DNA from: PHAA01 sp964457945
Lineage (GTDB): Bacteria > Bacillota > Syntrophomonadia > Syntrophomonadales > Syntrophomonadaceae
Assembly: GCA_964457945.1 (NCBI GenBank)
Contig: CAYWFX010000006.1
Span: forward strand, 33,941-97,940
DNA: 64,000 nt
Reading direction: 5' to 3'
The notes below the pieces were generated by a model. That model ran no database searches. It saw only the letters and a program-made list of their open reading frames with translations, and was not told the DNA's origin. Shown here piece after piece: positions 27,270 to 36,176 of the stretch. Each line of letters opens with the position of its first letter. Position 1 is the stretch's first letter. The position numbers were made by a program, and so were the translations under genes.

Positions 27270-28490
27270 TTGGCTTTATACGTAACAAAATTTGGCGGTA
27301 GTTCAGTAGCATCAGTGGAAAAAATGAGAAACATATGCGCTAAAATTTTGGCAATGAAAGATCAAGGTAATGATGTGGTGGTTGTGGTATCAGCTATGGG
27401 AGATACCACTGATGATTTATTGAAAATTGCAGGGTCGGTGGGAGAGAATTTAAAATACCGGGAACTGGATATGCTCTTATCCACAGGTGAACAGCAATCT
27501 GCAGCGCTTATGGCTCTCATCCTGATTACAATGGGATGCCCGGCCATATCATTGACCGGTTGGCAGGCAGGGATAAAAACCGATGAACAGCACAGTAAGG
27601 CCCGTATTCGGGATATTGAGCCGGCCAGGATATTACAGGAGATAGATACCGGCAAGGTGGTCGTGATTGCTGGTTTTCAGGGACTTTCCCCGGCGGGAGA
27701 TATTACCACCCTGGGGCGAGGGGGCTCAGATACTACTGCGGTTGCGTTGGCGGCTAAGCTGAAGGCAGATCGCTGTATGATATTTACTGATGTAGATGGA
27801 GTTTTTACTGCAGATCCTCGTATTGTTAAAGATGCCCGAAAATTATCCAGCATATCTTACGAAGAGATGTTGGAAATGGCCAGCCTGGGAGCAGTGGTAT
27901 TACAGCCCCGGGCGGCAGAGTTTGCTATGTTGTATAACGTGGATGTAGAAGTGAGGAATAGTTTTAATAATAATCCCGGAACGATAATTACGGAGGTTGC
28001 AAAGATGGAAAAACAAAGAATTGTAAGTGGAGTAGCCCATGACTTAAATGTTGCCAGGATTGCCTTGTTTGATGTGCCTGACCAGCCTGGGGTAGCCAGT
28101 ATCATATTTAAAACACTTGCTGATAAAGGCATTAATGTGGATATGGTCATTCAAAGCGCCATGCGCGATAATCGTAATGACATTGCTTTCACCATTGAAA
28201 GCAATGAATTTAACCGGGCGAGACCTGTGGTTAATGAAATTGTAATGAAGATAGGTGCTTCGGGAATGTCCTATCAAACGGATGTCGCCAAAGTATCCAT
28301 CGTGGGTGCAGGAATGCAGAGTAACCCTGGCGTTGCTGCCAATATGTTTGATGCTTTGGCTCATAAGGATATTAATATTCACATGATTAGCACCTCGGAA
28401 ATAAAAATCTCCTGCATCATCAATGAGGATGAAATTGAAACGGCAGTACAGGCTTTACATGACAAATTTGAACTGGATAAGGTTGACTAA
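27270..28490 (+). CDS. lysC: Aspartate kinase
   Basis: Aspartate kinase catalyses the first step towards lysine, threonine and methionine. The 406-residue protein starts at TTG 27270 (TTTAGGGAG upstream) with the family motif YVTKFGGSSVAS. It contains LSTGEQQSAALMA and GRGGSDTTAVALAA, then two ACT domains from about residue 260 (VARIALFDVPDQPGVASIIF and VSIVGAGMQSNPGVAANMF). It forms a two-gene unit with hom. Confidence 0.95.
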   Translation: MALYVTKFGGSSVASVEKMRNICAKILAMKDQGNDVVVVVSAMGDTTDDLLKIAGSVGENLKYRELDMLLSTGEQQSAALMALILITMGCPAISLTGWQAGIKTDEQHSKARIRDIEPARILQEIDTGKVVVIAGFQGLSPAGDITTLGRGGSDTTAVALAAKLKADRCMIFTDVDGVFTADPRIVKDARKLSSISYEEMLEMASLGAVVLQPRAAEFAMLYNVDVEVRNSFNNNPGTIITEVAKMEKQRIVSGVAHDLNVARIALFDVPDQPGVASIIFKTLADKGINVDMVIQSAMRDNRNDIAFTIESNEFNRARPVVNEIVMKIGASGMSYQTDVAKVSIVGAGMQSNPGVAANMFDALAHKDINIHMISTSEIKISCIINEDEIETAVQALHDKFELDKVD

Positions 28491-28502
28491 AGTCTTAAAA
28501 AG

Positions 28503-28534
28503 GTAGGTGATGGAATTAATAAACCATCACCTAC
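28503..28534 (+). terminator. Hairpin after lysC
   Basis: GTAGGTGATGG pairs perfectly with CCATCACCTAC around ten A/T-rich bases. No T-run follows, so it may be a weak terminator or an mRNA end stabiliser. Confidence 0.6.
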
Positions 28535-28558
28535 AATATCGATTATACAGAGGAGGCT

Positions 28559-28828
28559 CTATATATCTCTAGTCCACAGGGAAGCCATTGCTGGGCCGCT
28601 GCCTACACAAACAATCGTCTTGCCGAGTCTTTCCAGCTTATAGTACAGGCTAACAATGATGCGCAAGCCCGTGCACCCTACCGGATGTCCCAAGGCAATT
28701 CCAGAACCATTGTTATTGATGCTGCCATCGCGATTTATGTTGCCCATATCTAATTCGATGCCAAAATCATCCTTTATCATTTTCGCTACCCCAATAACCT
28801 GGGAGGCAAAGGCTTCTCTCCTTTTCAA
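28559..28828 (-). pseudogene. C-terminal fragment of a thiolase (acetyl-CoA acetyltransferase)
   Basis: An 89-codon open stretch on the minus strand reads like the end of a thiolase: REAFASQV, then INRDGSINNNGSGIALGHPV with the active-site His in GHPVGCTG, then IVCVGSGPAMASLW, matching the usual C-G-G-G catalytic cysteine region only imperfectly. Full thiolases have about 390 residues; the N-terminal three quarters are missing and an in-frame stop lies just upstream. The terminal residues are also degenerate. It lies directly downstream of a CoA-transferase, so it is probably the remnant of a beta-oxidation operon. Confidence 0.75.
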
Positions 28829-28867
28829 ATTCTAATTATATAACCATATTTAGGGTAATCTATTGCA

Positions 28868-30211
28868 TTAGGGTATCTTGTTGGTTTTCACCCATATCCT
28901 ATTCTTATCCGCTTCTTTTATCAGTTCATCACGCAAATCGGGATGAGCAATATTTATCAGGGCTTCCGCTCTTTCCCAGCTGCTCTTAGCCTTAAGCAGA
29001 GCTATACCGTATTCAGTGACCACATAATAATTGATACTCCGGGGAACGGTAACAATAGCACCTGGAGTCAGGATAGGTTTGATACGTGATTGCATCTTGC
29101 CCTGATCATCAACGAAGGTAGAGGTAAGACAGATTAAGCCCTTGCCTCCCTTGGATTTATATGATCCGTAAATAAAATCCAATTGGCCGCCAGTTCCTGA
29201 AATCTGCCTTATTCCGGATGACTCTGAGGCCACCTGGCCATAGAGATCCACTTCTATCGCATTGTTAATGCAGATCATGTTATCATTTTGACATATTATG
29301 TCGGGATCATTAGTGTAATTCACCGGATAACTGGCGCAAATCGAGTTATTATCCAGGAAATCATAGAGTTTCTTGGTCCCCATGGCAAAGGTATAAACCA
29401 TCTTGCCCCTGTCAAGCTGTTTGCGGAGACCAGAAATACGACCCGTTTCATACATATCCACAAATGAATCTACCAGCATTTCAGTATGGACGCCCAAGTC
29501 CTTCAAGTCTGATTGAGCAATCATGGCTCCAACTGCATTAGGCATAGCTCCGATCCCCAACTGCAGGCAGGCACCATCCTCGATTTGTCCTAGTACAATT
29601 TCGGCTATTTTTTTATCCACATCCGATACAGGTGTTTCGGGTAACTGGATTAATGGTCTATTGTCGCCCTGGACAAAATAATCGATTTCGGATACATGTA
29701 AGGTCTCCCTAAAACCACCCAGACATCTAGGTACAGACTCATTTACTTCGGCAATAACAATTTTAGCCTGGTCACAGAAGGCATGAGTAATGGAATTAGA
29801 TGTACCCAGGTTTACATAGCCATGTTGATCAGGAGGAGTAACCTTGATCAAGGCTACGTCAACAGATACCCATCTCCGATCATAAAAACTGGGACCTTCG
29901 TGATAGGTCTGCGGAATATAGTTGCAGAGATTCTTATCATGCAACTTTCTGCTAGCCCCACTGAAGTGCCAGTCATTAAAAATAAAATGTTTTCTTTCCG
30001 GATCGTTTAATACTGCTTGCGGTGGAAAAGGACAGGCAACAGTTCTAATGTTTACCCCTTCCAATTCATCTTTTCTCTTGGCCAAAGCCGCATCCAAAAC
30101 ATGAGAATTCATCATGAATTCTCCGTAATGAACAAGATCGCCGGATTTAACAACCTTGACCGCTTCGTCAGCAGAGACGAATTTGCGCTCGTACTCGCTC
30201 TTATAATCCAA
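28868..30211 (-). CDS. Acetyl-CoA hydrolase/transferase family CoA-transferase
   Basis: This 447-residue protein belongs to the class I-like CoA-transferases that include butyryl-CoA:acetate and 4-hydroxybutyrate CoA-transferases. The catalytic glutamate is probably in LGVHTEMLVDSFVDM (about residue 240), after the glycine-rich CoA-binding LGIGAMPNAVGAM. Nearer the C-terminus is SGTGGQLDFIYGS. The start is TTG at 30211 with AGGAGGG upstream. It would exchange CoA between acetate and a fatty acyl group. A related gene lies directly upstream in the same direction. Confidence 0.88.
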   Translation of the reverse strand: MDYKSEYERKFVSADEAVKVVKSGDLVHYGEFMMNSHVLDAALAKRKDELEGVNIRTVACPFPPQAVLNDPERKHFIFNDWHFSGASRKLHDKNLCNYIPQTYHEGPSFYDRRWVSVDVALIKVTPPDQHGYVNLGTSNSITHAFCDQAKIVIAEVNESVPRCLGGFRETLHVSEIDYFVQGDNRPLIQLPETPVSDVDKKIAEIVLGQIEDGACLQLGIGAMPNAVGAMIAQSDLKDLGVHTEMLVDSFVDMYETGRISGLRKQLDRGKMVYTFAMGTKKLYDFLDNNSICASYPVNYTNDPDIICQNDNMICINNAIEVDLYGQVASESSGIRQISGTGGQLDFIYGSYKSKGGKGLICLTSTFVDDQGKMQSRIKPILTPGAIVTVPRSINYYVVTEYGIALLKAKSSWERAEALINIAHPDLRDELIKEADKNRIWVKTNKIP

Positions 30212-30362
30212 GTCAATCCCTCCTTGTTATTTACTTGGCATTGCGGAAATATTTTTCAACCGGTTATTCCTTGATATAACCGTATCTACCATAAATATGT
30301 ACCGCATCAGTGACCCAACAAATCCAACCTCAGGTTTTATATTTATACCTTTTACCCTTGAA

Positions 30363-30407
30363 GAAACCCCTCTCCGTTCATTCTTGAATAATGGAAAGGG
30401 GTTTCTG
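30363..30407 (-). terminator. Hairpin between the two CoA-transferase genes
   Basis: AGAAACCCCTCTCC pairs with GGAAAGGGGTTTCT with one imperfect pair. It lies 24 bp beyond the stop of the upstream minus-strand CoA-transferase gene. The minus-strand tail is weak in T. Confidence 0.6.
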
Positions 30408-30430
30408 TTTTACGGCTTATAATTTCATAA

Positions 30431-31807
30431 TTATATTGTTTTTCTCATTTTATTGAGATTTATATCGGATCTTGAATCGATCATATTCAACCTCTTGGCC
30501 TCGGAAACAAGCCATTCTCTAAAATCGGGATGGGCTATGCTCACAATCTTTTGTACTCTTTCCCGCATCCCACAGCCTTTGAGATAGACGCAGCCATATT
30601 CAGTGACCAGGTACTGTACATCCCACCTGTTAATGGCTACCCAACCATTAACTACCGGAGATATTTTGGAATGTTCTACTCCCTTTTTATCCGTAAAGGT
30701 AGAGTAGAGGCACAGAAATGCTTTACCTCCTTTGGATTGCCAGGCGCCTTGAACAAAATCCTGCTGTCCCCCCATACCGGAATAGGGAACAATCCCCATG
30801 GATTCCGAAATGCACTGTCCACCTAGATCACATTCCATAATAGCGTTTATAGCCATTAAATTATCATTTAGCGCTATCTGGTTGGGATTAGCACAAAAAT
30901 CTATTCCGTGTACTTCAACACCGGGGTTATGGTCCACAAATTTGTATAAATCTTTACCACCCAGAATTATAGTGCCTACCATCTTATGAGGAATAAAGGT
31001 CTTTTTCCGGTTGGTCAGGGCACCGGCATTATACAAATCCAGGTAGGCATCAACTATCATTTCCGTGTGGCAGCCCAGATCTTTCTTGTTCACCAACTGT
31101 TTTCCGACCGCATCGGGAAGGCTGCCAATACCCAGTTGCAAACATGCTCCGTCGGGAATAAGCTCCGCCACATGGCTGGCAATGGCAATATCTTTTTCAT
31201 TAGGTTCTACTCGAGGAGGGGCTATGAGCTCCCAGTCTGCCTCATTTATGGCAGTAACCTCCGAAACATGAAAGTGGTTGTGCCCATGAACGAAAGGTGC
31301 ATTTTTGTTTACTTCCAGGAACACCTTCATGGGCTTGCCATTTTCCCAGGCGCGGCGGGTCATAGAATAGCTATGTGAACAATTGAGAGCGCTGCTAAAC
31401 CAACCGTGCTCATCCATAGGCGAGGCTGTCATGGTGACTACATTGTAGTCCCGGTCGATACAAGTCCTGGGAATGTCAAAAAACCTCAGTGGAGTTGGGT
31501 CTATTATTCCTTTTTGAGCCAGCGGCCGTTCATAAGGACTGATATAACCAGCTCGGTGATAAATTTTCGAGGCCACCTCGGGTTTGCATAAGTCCGGCGC
31601 ATTGAGGTTCAATCCCACCATCAATTCGCTGTCCGTCAACTCACCATTTTCTATCCTTTTTGCTGCAGCTTTCCAAAATGCCCGCGGAGTTCCGTTAGCA
31701 GTAGGCAATGAAATTTTATCTCCATTTACAATGAGACCGGCTGCTTCTTCTGCCGTTTTCAACTTTTCCTGGTACATCTCTTGCCATTTTTTATACACGT
31801 TTTTCAT
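30431..31807 (-). CDS. Second CoA-transferase of the acetyl-CoA hydrolase/transferase family
   Basis: This 458-residue protein shares the family layout: LGIGSLPDAVGKQLV for CoA binding, LGCHTEMIVDAYLDLY with the likely catalytic glutamate, and YSGMGGQQDFVQGAW. ATG 31807 with AAAGGAG upstream is preferred over the longer frame from 31885, which would run into the upstream gene. It starts 44 bases after an acyl-CoA dehydrogenase gene on the same strand, so they are likely co-transcribed for fatty-acid activation and oxidation. The donor and acceptor cannot be told from sequence. Confidence 0.88.
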   Translation of the reverse strand: MKNVYKKWQEMYQEKLKTAEEAAGLIVNGDKISLPTANGTPRAFWKAAAKRIENGELTDSELMVGLNLNAPDLCKPEVASKIYHRAGYISPYERPLAQKGIIDPTPLRFFDIPRTCIDRDYNVVTMTASPMDEHGWFSSALNCSHSYSMTRRAWENGKPMKVFLEVNKNAPFVHGHNHFHVSEVTAINEADWELIAPPRVEPNEKDIAIASHVAELIPDGACLQLGIGSLPDAVGKQLVNKKDLGCHTEMIVDAYLDLYNAGALTNRKKTFIPHKMVGTIILGGKDLYKFVDHNPGVEVHGIDFCANPNQIALNDNLMAINAIMECDLGGQCISESMGIVPYSGMGGQQDFVQGAWQSKGGKAFLCLYSTFTDKKGVEHSKISPVVNGWVAINRWDVQYLVTEYGCVYLKGCGMRERVQKIVSIAHPDFREWLVSEAKRLNMIDSRSDINLNKMRKTI

Positions 31808-31850
31808 CTCCTTTTGTAGAATTAAATTGGTAATGGATTGATCAATTCCT

Positions 31851-33095
31851 TTACTCGTAAATCTTTTCACCTTCTGCAAAAGCATTTATGCAATCGATTT
31901 CACTGTCACGCTTGGTGTTATTCTTCAGCTCACGCTTTCTTTCGGTGTACCATTCGTGCTGCACAATAAGGCTCATTATTTCATTGCTACCTACCCAGAT
32001 CATGGAAAGTCTTAAATCACGAAGAATTTTTTCAATGGGGTAAACATCTGTATAGCCAATACCGCCCATAACCTGCATGGACAGATTAACCACGTCCCAG
32101 CAATTCTCGGTAACGAACTTTTTGCCTTCGGAAACCAGACGACGGCAAAGAGCAGGATCAGCGCCTGAATCTACTGCTTTGGAAGTGGCATACATCAACG
32201 AGCGGCAGGCATCGAGTTTAATAACTGCTTCTGCGATTTTGAAGCTTACTCCTTCAAATTTGTTGATAGTCTGTCCGAAAGCCTTACGTTTGGTTGAATA
32301 ATCAGTAGCAATTTCCAGGGCTGGTCTAGCAGCTCCGATGGTCATAGCAGCAGTGCCGAATCTTTCTGGAATCATCATCTGGTAGAATATGGGGAAAGCC
32401 CCGTGGAGTTCTCCGATAATATTTTCCTTGGGTACCCGTACATTATCGAAAACCACCCGCGCGGTTCCGCCACCACGACATCCCATCAATCCGTACAGGT
32501 AGTCCGTCGATACTCCCATTTCCCGCTCTACCATAAAACAGGTCATAGAGTTGGTGGGGCCTCCTTCGGGATTAGATTTGGCATAAACCAGGAAGTAGTC
32601 AGCACCCTCACCGCCAACTATGAATCTTTTTTGTCCGTTAAGGATAAAGTCATCTCCGTCCTTGGTGGCGATGGTGGTGGAACCAAAGAAATCTGACCCT
32701 CCCCGGGGTTCTGTAAGACACTCAGCAGCAAATTTTTCTCCTTTGCATATGGGTGGCAGGAATTTTTGCTTCTGTTCCTCGGTTCCAAAATGTACAATAG
32801 CCTCAGTAACCACATCTCCGGTGACCCCGTACGTACAACCGAAGATATAACCGTTTACACAGATCTCTTCCAGGGCGATAATATTATCTTCCCACTTGAG
32901 TCCGCGCCCGCCATACTCCTTGGGGACCCTCAAACCGATTAGATTTTGACGCGCGGCTTTAAGCAGGAATTCCTTGGGGTATTTAATTTTGTCGGCGTCC
33001 ATATCCAAGATATACTCGCGTGGAATCGATTTGGCGAATTCTCGGACCTCATCCCTCAGCTTCAGCTGTTCTGGGTTCATTGTGAATTCAAACAT
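31851..33095 (-). CDS. Acyl-CoA dehydrogenase family protein
   Basis: This 414-residue flavoprotein has the acyl-CoA dehydrogenase fold: LTEPRGGSDFFGS for FAD and substrate binding, TDYSTKRKAFGQTINKFEG, and MGGIGYTDVYPIEKILRD. The usual catalytic glutamate of the short and medium chain enzymes (in YEGT) is replaced: the segment reads IWVGSNEIM. The enzyme therefore either uses another base, as long-chain and isovaleryl enzymes do, or acts on a different substrate. It is transcribed away from the XRE gene and heads the operon with the CoA-transferase genes. Confidence 0.88.
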   Translation of the reverse strand: MFEFTMNPEQLKLRDEVREFAKSIPREYILDMDADKIKYPKEFLLKAARQNLIGLRVPKEYGGRGLKWEDNIIALEEICVNGYIFGCTYGVTGDVVTEAIVHFGTEEQKQKFLPPICKGEKFAAECLTEPRGGSDFFGSTTIATKDGDDFILNGQKRFIVGGEGADYFLVYAKSNPEGGPTNSMTCFMVEREMGVSTDYLYGLMGCRGGGTARVVFDNVRVPKENIIGELHGAFPIFYQMMIPERFGTAAMTIGAARPALEIATDYSTKRKAFGQTINKFEGVSFKIAEAVIKLDACRSLMYATSKAVDSGADPALCRRLVSEGKKFVTENCWDVVNLSMQVMGGIGYTDVYPIEKILRDLRLSMIWVGSNEIMSLIVQHEWYTERKRELKNNTKRDSEIDCINAFAEGEKIYE

Positions 33096-33401
33096 TATAA
33101 CTCATCTCCCTTTATGATTTATGTAATAATAATATTACGAATGTGGTTAAGTGTCAACGAAAATGTTTGTGGATGAAATTACTTGCCATGGTGACAAGTA
33201 TGCGAATATTACCGGATATATAACGTATAATGTGCACTCCTGAAATGTTATGCAATGGGGGGTGTAATATTACGACAACGTAATTGTGTAATAATCAGAA
33301 AGGTATTGAGGCTTATTAATCACGTATATGATAAAATAATGCATAAGGAATTAGGCAACAATTTTAATTGATTATTTTTTGATTTGAAGGGTGAATTTTT
33401 C
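33096..33401. promoter_or_regulatory. Divergent control region with repeated AATATTAC motifs
   Basis: This region separates the minus-strand acyl-CoA dehydrogenase operon from the plus-strand XRE gene. AATATTACGA occurs at 33131-33140 and 33266-33275, and AATATTACC at 33205-33213. An imperfect palindrome, ACTTGCCATGGTGACAAGT, is at 33181-33199. The repeats are candidate operators for the XRE protein. Confidence 0.45.
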
Positions 33402-33782
33402 ATGAATCTTAAAGAGCTTGGTCAAAGAATTCAGTTAGCTAGAGAAGAAAAAAAGATGAGTCAAGAACAACTTGCTAATGGCATCGGCTGTTCACAATCT
33501 GCCTTGTCAAATTATGAGAAAGGTAAGCGGAGAATATATTTGTCTCAACTGGAAAAACTGTCGGATGTTTTGGGAAAACCTCTGGACTATTTCGTGGAAA
33601 GTTTTGGGGAAGATAGATCCGAATCCCTTTTTGTAGCTCCTAAGGATAATAATATTCTTAGAATAATTAATGATGTTTATCTTCTAACCGAAGAAGACAT
33701 AGATGAGCTAATTAATTATATACAGTATTTAAAATGGAAAAAGATAGAAGGAGAAGATGCGAATGGATTTTTCCTTAAATAA
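33402..33782 (+). CDS. XRE-family transcriptional regulator
   Basis: This 126-residue protein has an N-terminal helix-turn-helix of the Cro/C1 type (about residues 3-58, LGQRIQLAREEKKMSQEQLA and GCSQSALSNYEKGKR) and a short C-terminal helical part. Its end overlaps the start of an acyl-CoA dehydrogenase gene, and it is divergent from another one. It is therefore a good candidate for a local fatty-acid metabolism regulator. ATG 33402 is used; an earlier in-frame TTG exists at 33384. Confidence 0.9.
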   Translation: MNLKELGQRIQLAREEKKMSQEQLANGIGCSQSALSNYEKGKRRIYLSQLEKLSDVLGKPLDYFVESFGEDRSESLFVAPKDNNILRIINDVYLLTEEDIDELINYIQYLKWKKIEGEDANGFFLK

Positions 33783-34908
33783 GATGCAACATGAGCTGAT
33801 CCATCTAGTGCGGGATTTAGCAGAACAAGATATTAAGCCTTATGCTCAGAGTAATGATTTCTCCCAAAATGATGATTTTGATTGGCACTTAGTGCGAAAA
33901 CTGAGCGAACACAACCTGCTTTGCCCTACCATTCCTAAAGAATACGGTGGTTTAGACCTCGATACATTTACCACTGCCCTTATTATTGAAGAGATTGCTG
34001 CTGCTTGCCCCGGTTTGGCAGCGGTTGTCAACGCAAATCTTCATTCTGTTGTACCAATTTTACTGGCCGGTAACAAAAACCAAAAAGAACGGTTTTTGCC
34101 ATCTTTAACTGGGGCGAAAGCTTGCCTGGCATCTTTCGCTTTAACAGAAGAGAGTGGTGGTTCAGATTTAAATTCTATGACTACATTGGCTCACAAATCT
34201 TTGAGCGGATTCGTTATAAACGGACGAAAAGACTATATTCTCAATGCTCCGCAAGCTGAAATAATATGTTTGTTTGCCATGACTGATAAACTGCAAAAGA
34301 AATCTTCAATGCGTTGTTTTATTGTGCCACGGGATACTCCCGGACTGAAGATTGAAAGACTACATAAGATGGCTGCATTAGATTATGCCCGTATGGCAGA
34401 AATAGTTTTTGATAATGTGGAAATTGAATCCAGTCTAGTGGTAAAGGAAAGCGAATCATATAGTGGTTATTTATTACTTAACCAGACATTTGATATCGGG
34501 CGGGTTATGGTTGGAGCTACTTCAGTGGGAATTTCGCGAGCTGCTTATGAATTAGCTTCCGAGTATGCCAGGCAGAGGCTTCAATATGGCAGGACTATAA
34601 ATAATCATCAAGCAGTGTCGTATGCTCTGGTGGAAATGGCGACAAAAATTGAAATGGTTCGTTTGATGACCTGGAAAGCATGCTGGTTAATCGATAAAGG
34701 GGGAGACTATACAGTTGCATCGGCTATGGCCAAGCTATCAGCAAGCATTGTCGCTCAAGAAGTTACAGGCATGGCTGCTGATATTATGGGGGCCAAAGCT
34801 TTTGAGAAAGGAACCTATATGGAAGAGCTGTTGAGAGATGCGCGAGTACTGTCAACTATTGAAGGAACCAACAATATACAACGCAATATTATAGCACCCT
34901 TATTGTAG
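33763..34908 (+). CDS. Acyl-CoA dehydrogenase
   Basis: This 381-residue FAD enzyme has the canonical family features: ALTEESGGSDLNSMTT, ASEYARQRLQYGRTINNHQA and, near the C-terminus, the catalytic base in STIEGTNNIQRNII. It oxidises acyl-CoA to 2-enoyl-CoA and passes electrons to ETF. ATG 33763 (MDFSLNKMQHEL) follows GAAGGAG at better spacing than ATG 33757. It overlaps the XRE gene by 20 bases and is followed two bases later by a ferredoxin gene. Confidence 0.93.
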   Translation: MDFSLNKMQHELIHLVRDLAEQDIKPYAQSNDFSQNDDFDWHLVRKLSEHNLLCPTIPKEYGGLDLDTFTTALIIEEIAAACPGLAAVVNANLHSVVPILLAGNKNQKERFLPSLTGAKACLASFALTEESGGSDLNSMTTLAHKSLSGFVINGRKDYILNAPQAEIICLFAMTDKLQKKSSMRCFIVPRDTPGLKIERLHKMAALDYARMAEIVFDNVEIESSLVVKESESYSGYLLLNQTFDIGRVMVGATSVGISRAAYELASEYARQRLQYGRTINNHQAVSYALVEMATKIEMVRLMTWKACWLIDKGGDYTVASAMAKLSASIVAQEVTGMAADIMGAKAFEKGTYMEELLRDARVLSTIEGTNNIQRNIIAPLL

Positions 34909-34910
34909 GT

Positions 34911-35102
34911 TTGATTTCGGGGGTGAATACCATTTATATAATAATTAGGGATAAATGTTCGGTATGTGGACTTTGTGCTGATGTTTGTCCAGTTGATGCT
35001 ATTAACCAGATTGGAGAATACTTGATTGATAAGGATAAATGTATTTCCTGCGGACTATGCCAGGAAAGCTGTCCTTCAGAAGCGATTGAACAGTATGGTT
35101 GA
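34911..35102 (+). CDS. 2[4Fe-4S] ferredoxin
   Basis: This protein of up to 63 residues has two classical cluster motifs, CSVCGLCADVCP and CISCGLCQESCP, each followed by AI. It is a small cytosolic electron carrier. The start is uncertain: TTG 34911 or GTG 34923 are the only usual start codons, while related ferredoxins begin close to YIIIRDKC. The gene is next to an acyl-CoA dehydrogenase and converges on nifB, so it could donate electrons to either system. Confidence 0.85.
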   Translation: MISGVNTIYIIIRDKCSVCGLCADVCPVDAINQIGEYLIDKDKCISCGLCQESCPSEAIEQYG

Positions 35103-35122
35103 ACTATCGGAAAATCTTCGGG

Positions 35123-35148
35123 TCAAAGCAATCATGGTTTTGCTTTGA
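35123..35148. terminator. Hairpin between the ferredoxin and nifB genes
   Basis: TCAAAGCAA pairs perfectly with TTGCTTTGA around eight bases. It lies between convergent genes and may slow transcription from both sides; T-runs are poor. Confidence 0.5.
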
Positions 35149-35282
35149 TCAGTTTACGGGTTAAATATAAAAAACAAGAATGGATGGCGGAAGCAGTTCC
35201 CGGTCCTTTCCCCAATCCCAGCACTGTGGTGCTAGCAAACCGGGCTGCCGCTTCAACACCAGTCCAAGTATTTGTCTTCCAT

Positions 35283-36152
35283 TCAAAAGACCAGACCTGC
35301 TGCTTGCAGCGCTACATTGACTCCGCATTCACGTTCCTTAAGCAATCCCACCGCATCAGCCCGGCACTGCTGACAGTGAAACATTTGGCGCATATCAGCC
35401 TGACAGTATATCCGCAGGAGATTCAATTCCTGCGGATTAGCAGCCGGAATATCTTCGAATACAGTGCCTGGTACCGGAATAAGAGGCATAATGTTCGTGA
35501 CAAATACATTTAACTCTTTCATTTTACGAACCAGGTCCGGAATTTCACGATCATTGATGCCTGGTATCATAACGGTATTGATTTTAACCATGGTTCCAGC
35601 TTCAGTCATAATGCGAATTCCTTCTAGCTGTTTTTCCAGCAGTAGGCTGGCAGCTTCGGTACCCCGATATTTTTTTCCCTTATAGTTCACATAACGGTAG
35701 ATCCTGGCGCCAGTTTCAGGGTTCAGAGTATTTACGGTTACTGTTACGTGCTTAACTCCCAGTTCGATTAGTTCGCTGGCAAGATCAGGCAATTTCAATC
35801 CATTGGTTGACAAACACATTAGAACATTGGAATCATATTCGCGAATTAGGCGAATAGTGGCACTGGTTTCTTTCCAATCAGCCAGAGCATCCCCGGGGCC
35901 AGCAATGCCTACCACACTCAAATTATCCAGTTGTTCTTTATAGTATTGAAATCTGTATAGGCCCTCCTGCGGGCTAATTATTTCACTCGTCACCCCCGGA
36001 CGACTTTCATTTAAACAATCATATTTGCGGTTGCAATAGTTGCAGCTAATATTACAATGCATAGCTACCGGAAGATGAATCCTGGCATGCTTATGGGCAG
36101 CTCCTGCTGAAAAGCAGGGATGTTTTTGATTAATATTTAAAAGGTCTAACAT
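35283..36152 (-). CDS. nifB: Nitrogenase cofactor biosynthesis protein NifB
   Basis: NifB is the radical SAM enzyme that builds the 8Fe-9S-C precursor (NifB-co) of the nitrogenase cofactor. The 289-residue protein begins with the conserved HPCFSAGAAHKHARIHLPVA and the cluster motif CNISCNYCNRKYDC. It includes VGIAGPGDALAD and ends with CQQCRADAVGLL plus a short tail. It is the short form without a NifX-like domain, as in methanogens and clostridia. It is the last gene of the nif operon. Confidence 0.95.
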   Translation of the reverse strand: MLDLLNINQKHPCFSAGAAHKHARIHLPVAMHCNISCNYCNRKYDCLNESRPGVTSEIISPQEGLYRFQYYKEQLDNLSVVGIAGPGDALADWKETSATIRLIREYDSNVLMCLSTNGLKLPDLASELIELGVKHVTVTVNTLNPETGARIYRYVNYKGKKYRGTEAASLLLEKQLEGIRIMTEAGTMVKINTVMIPGINDREIPDLVRKMKELNVFVTNIMPLIPVPGTVFEDIPAANPQELNLLRIYCQADMRQMFHCQQCRADAVGLLKERECGVNVALQAAGLVF

Positions 36153-36176
36153 AATGATTCCCTCCTGACTTATTGC

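Noticed and set aside
35150..35282. Open shifted frame continuing for about 45 codons after the nifB stop
   Set aside because: It contains a glycine-rich stretch that looked enzyme-like, but NifB is already complete and I could not link it to a family; not enough to claim a frameshift or relic.
35145..35513. Plus-strand open frame overlapping nifB
   Set aside because: It is opposite the conserved C-terminal part of NifB and has no ribosome site.
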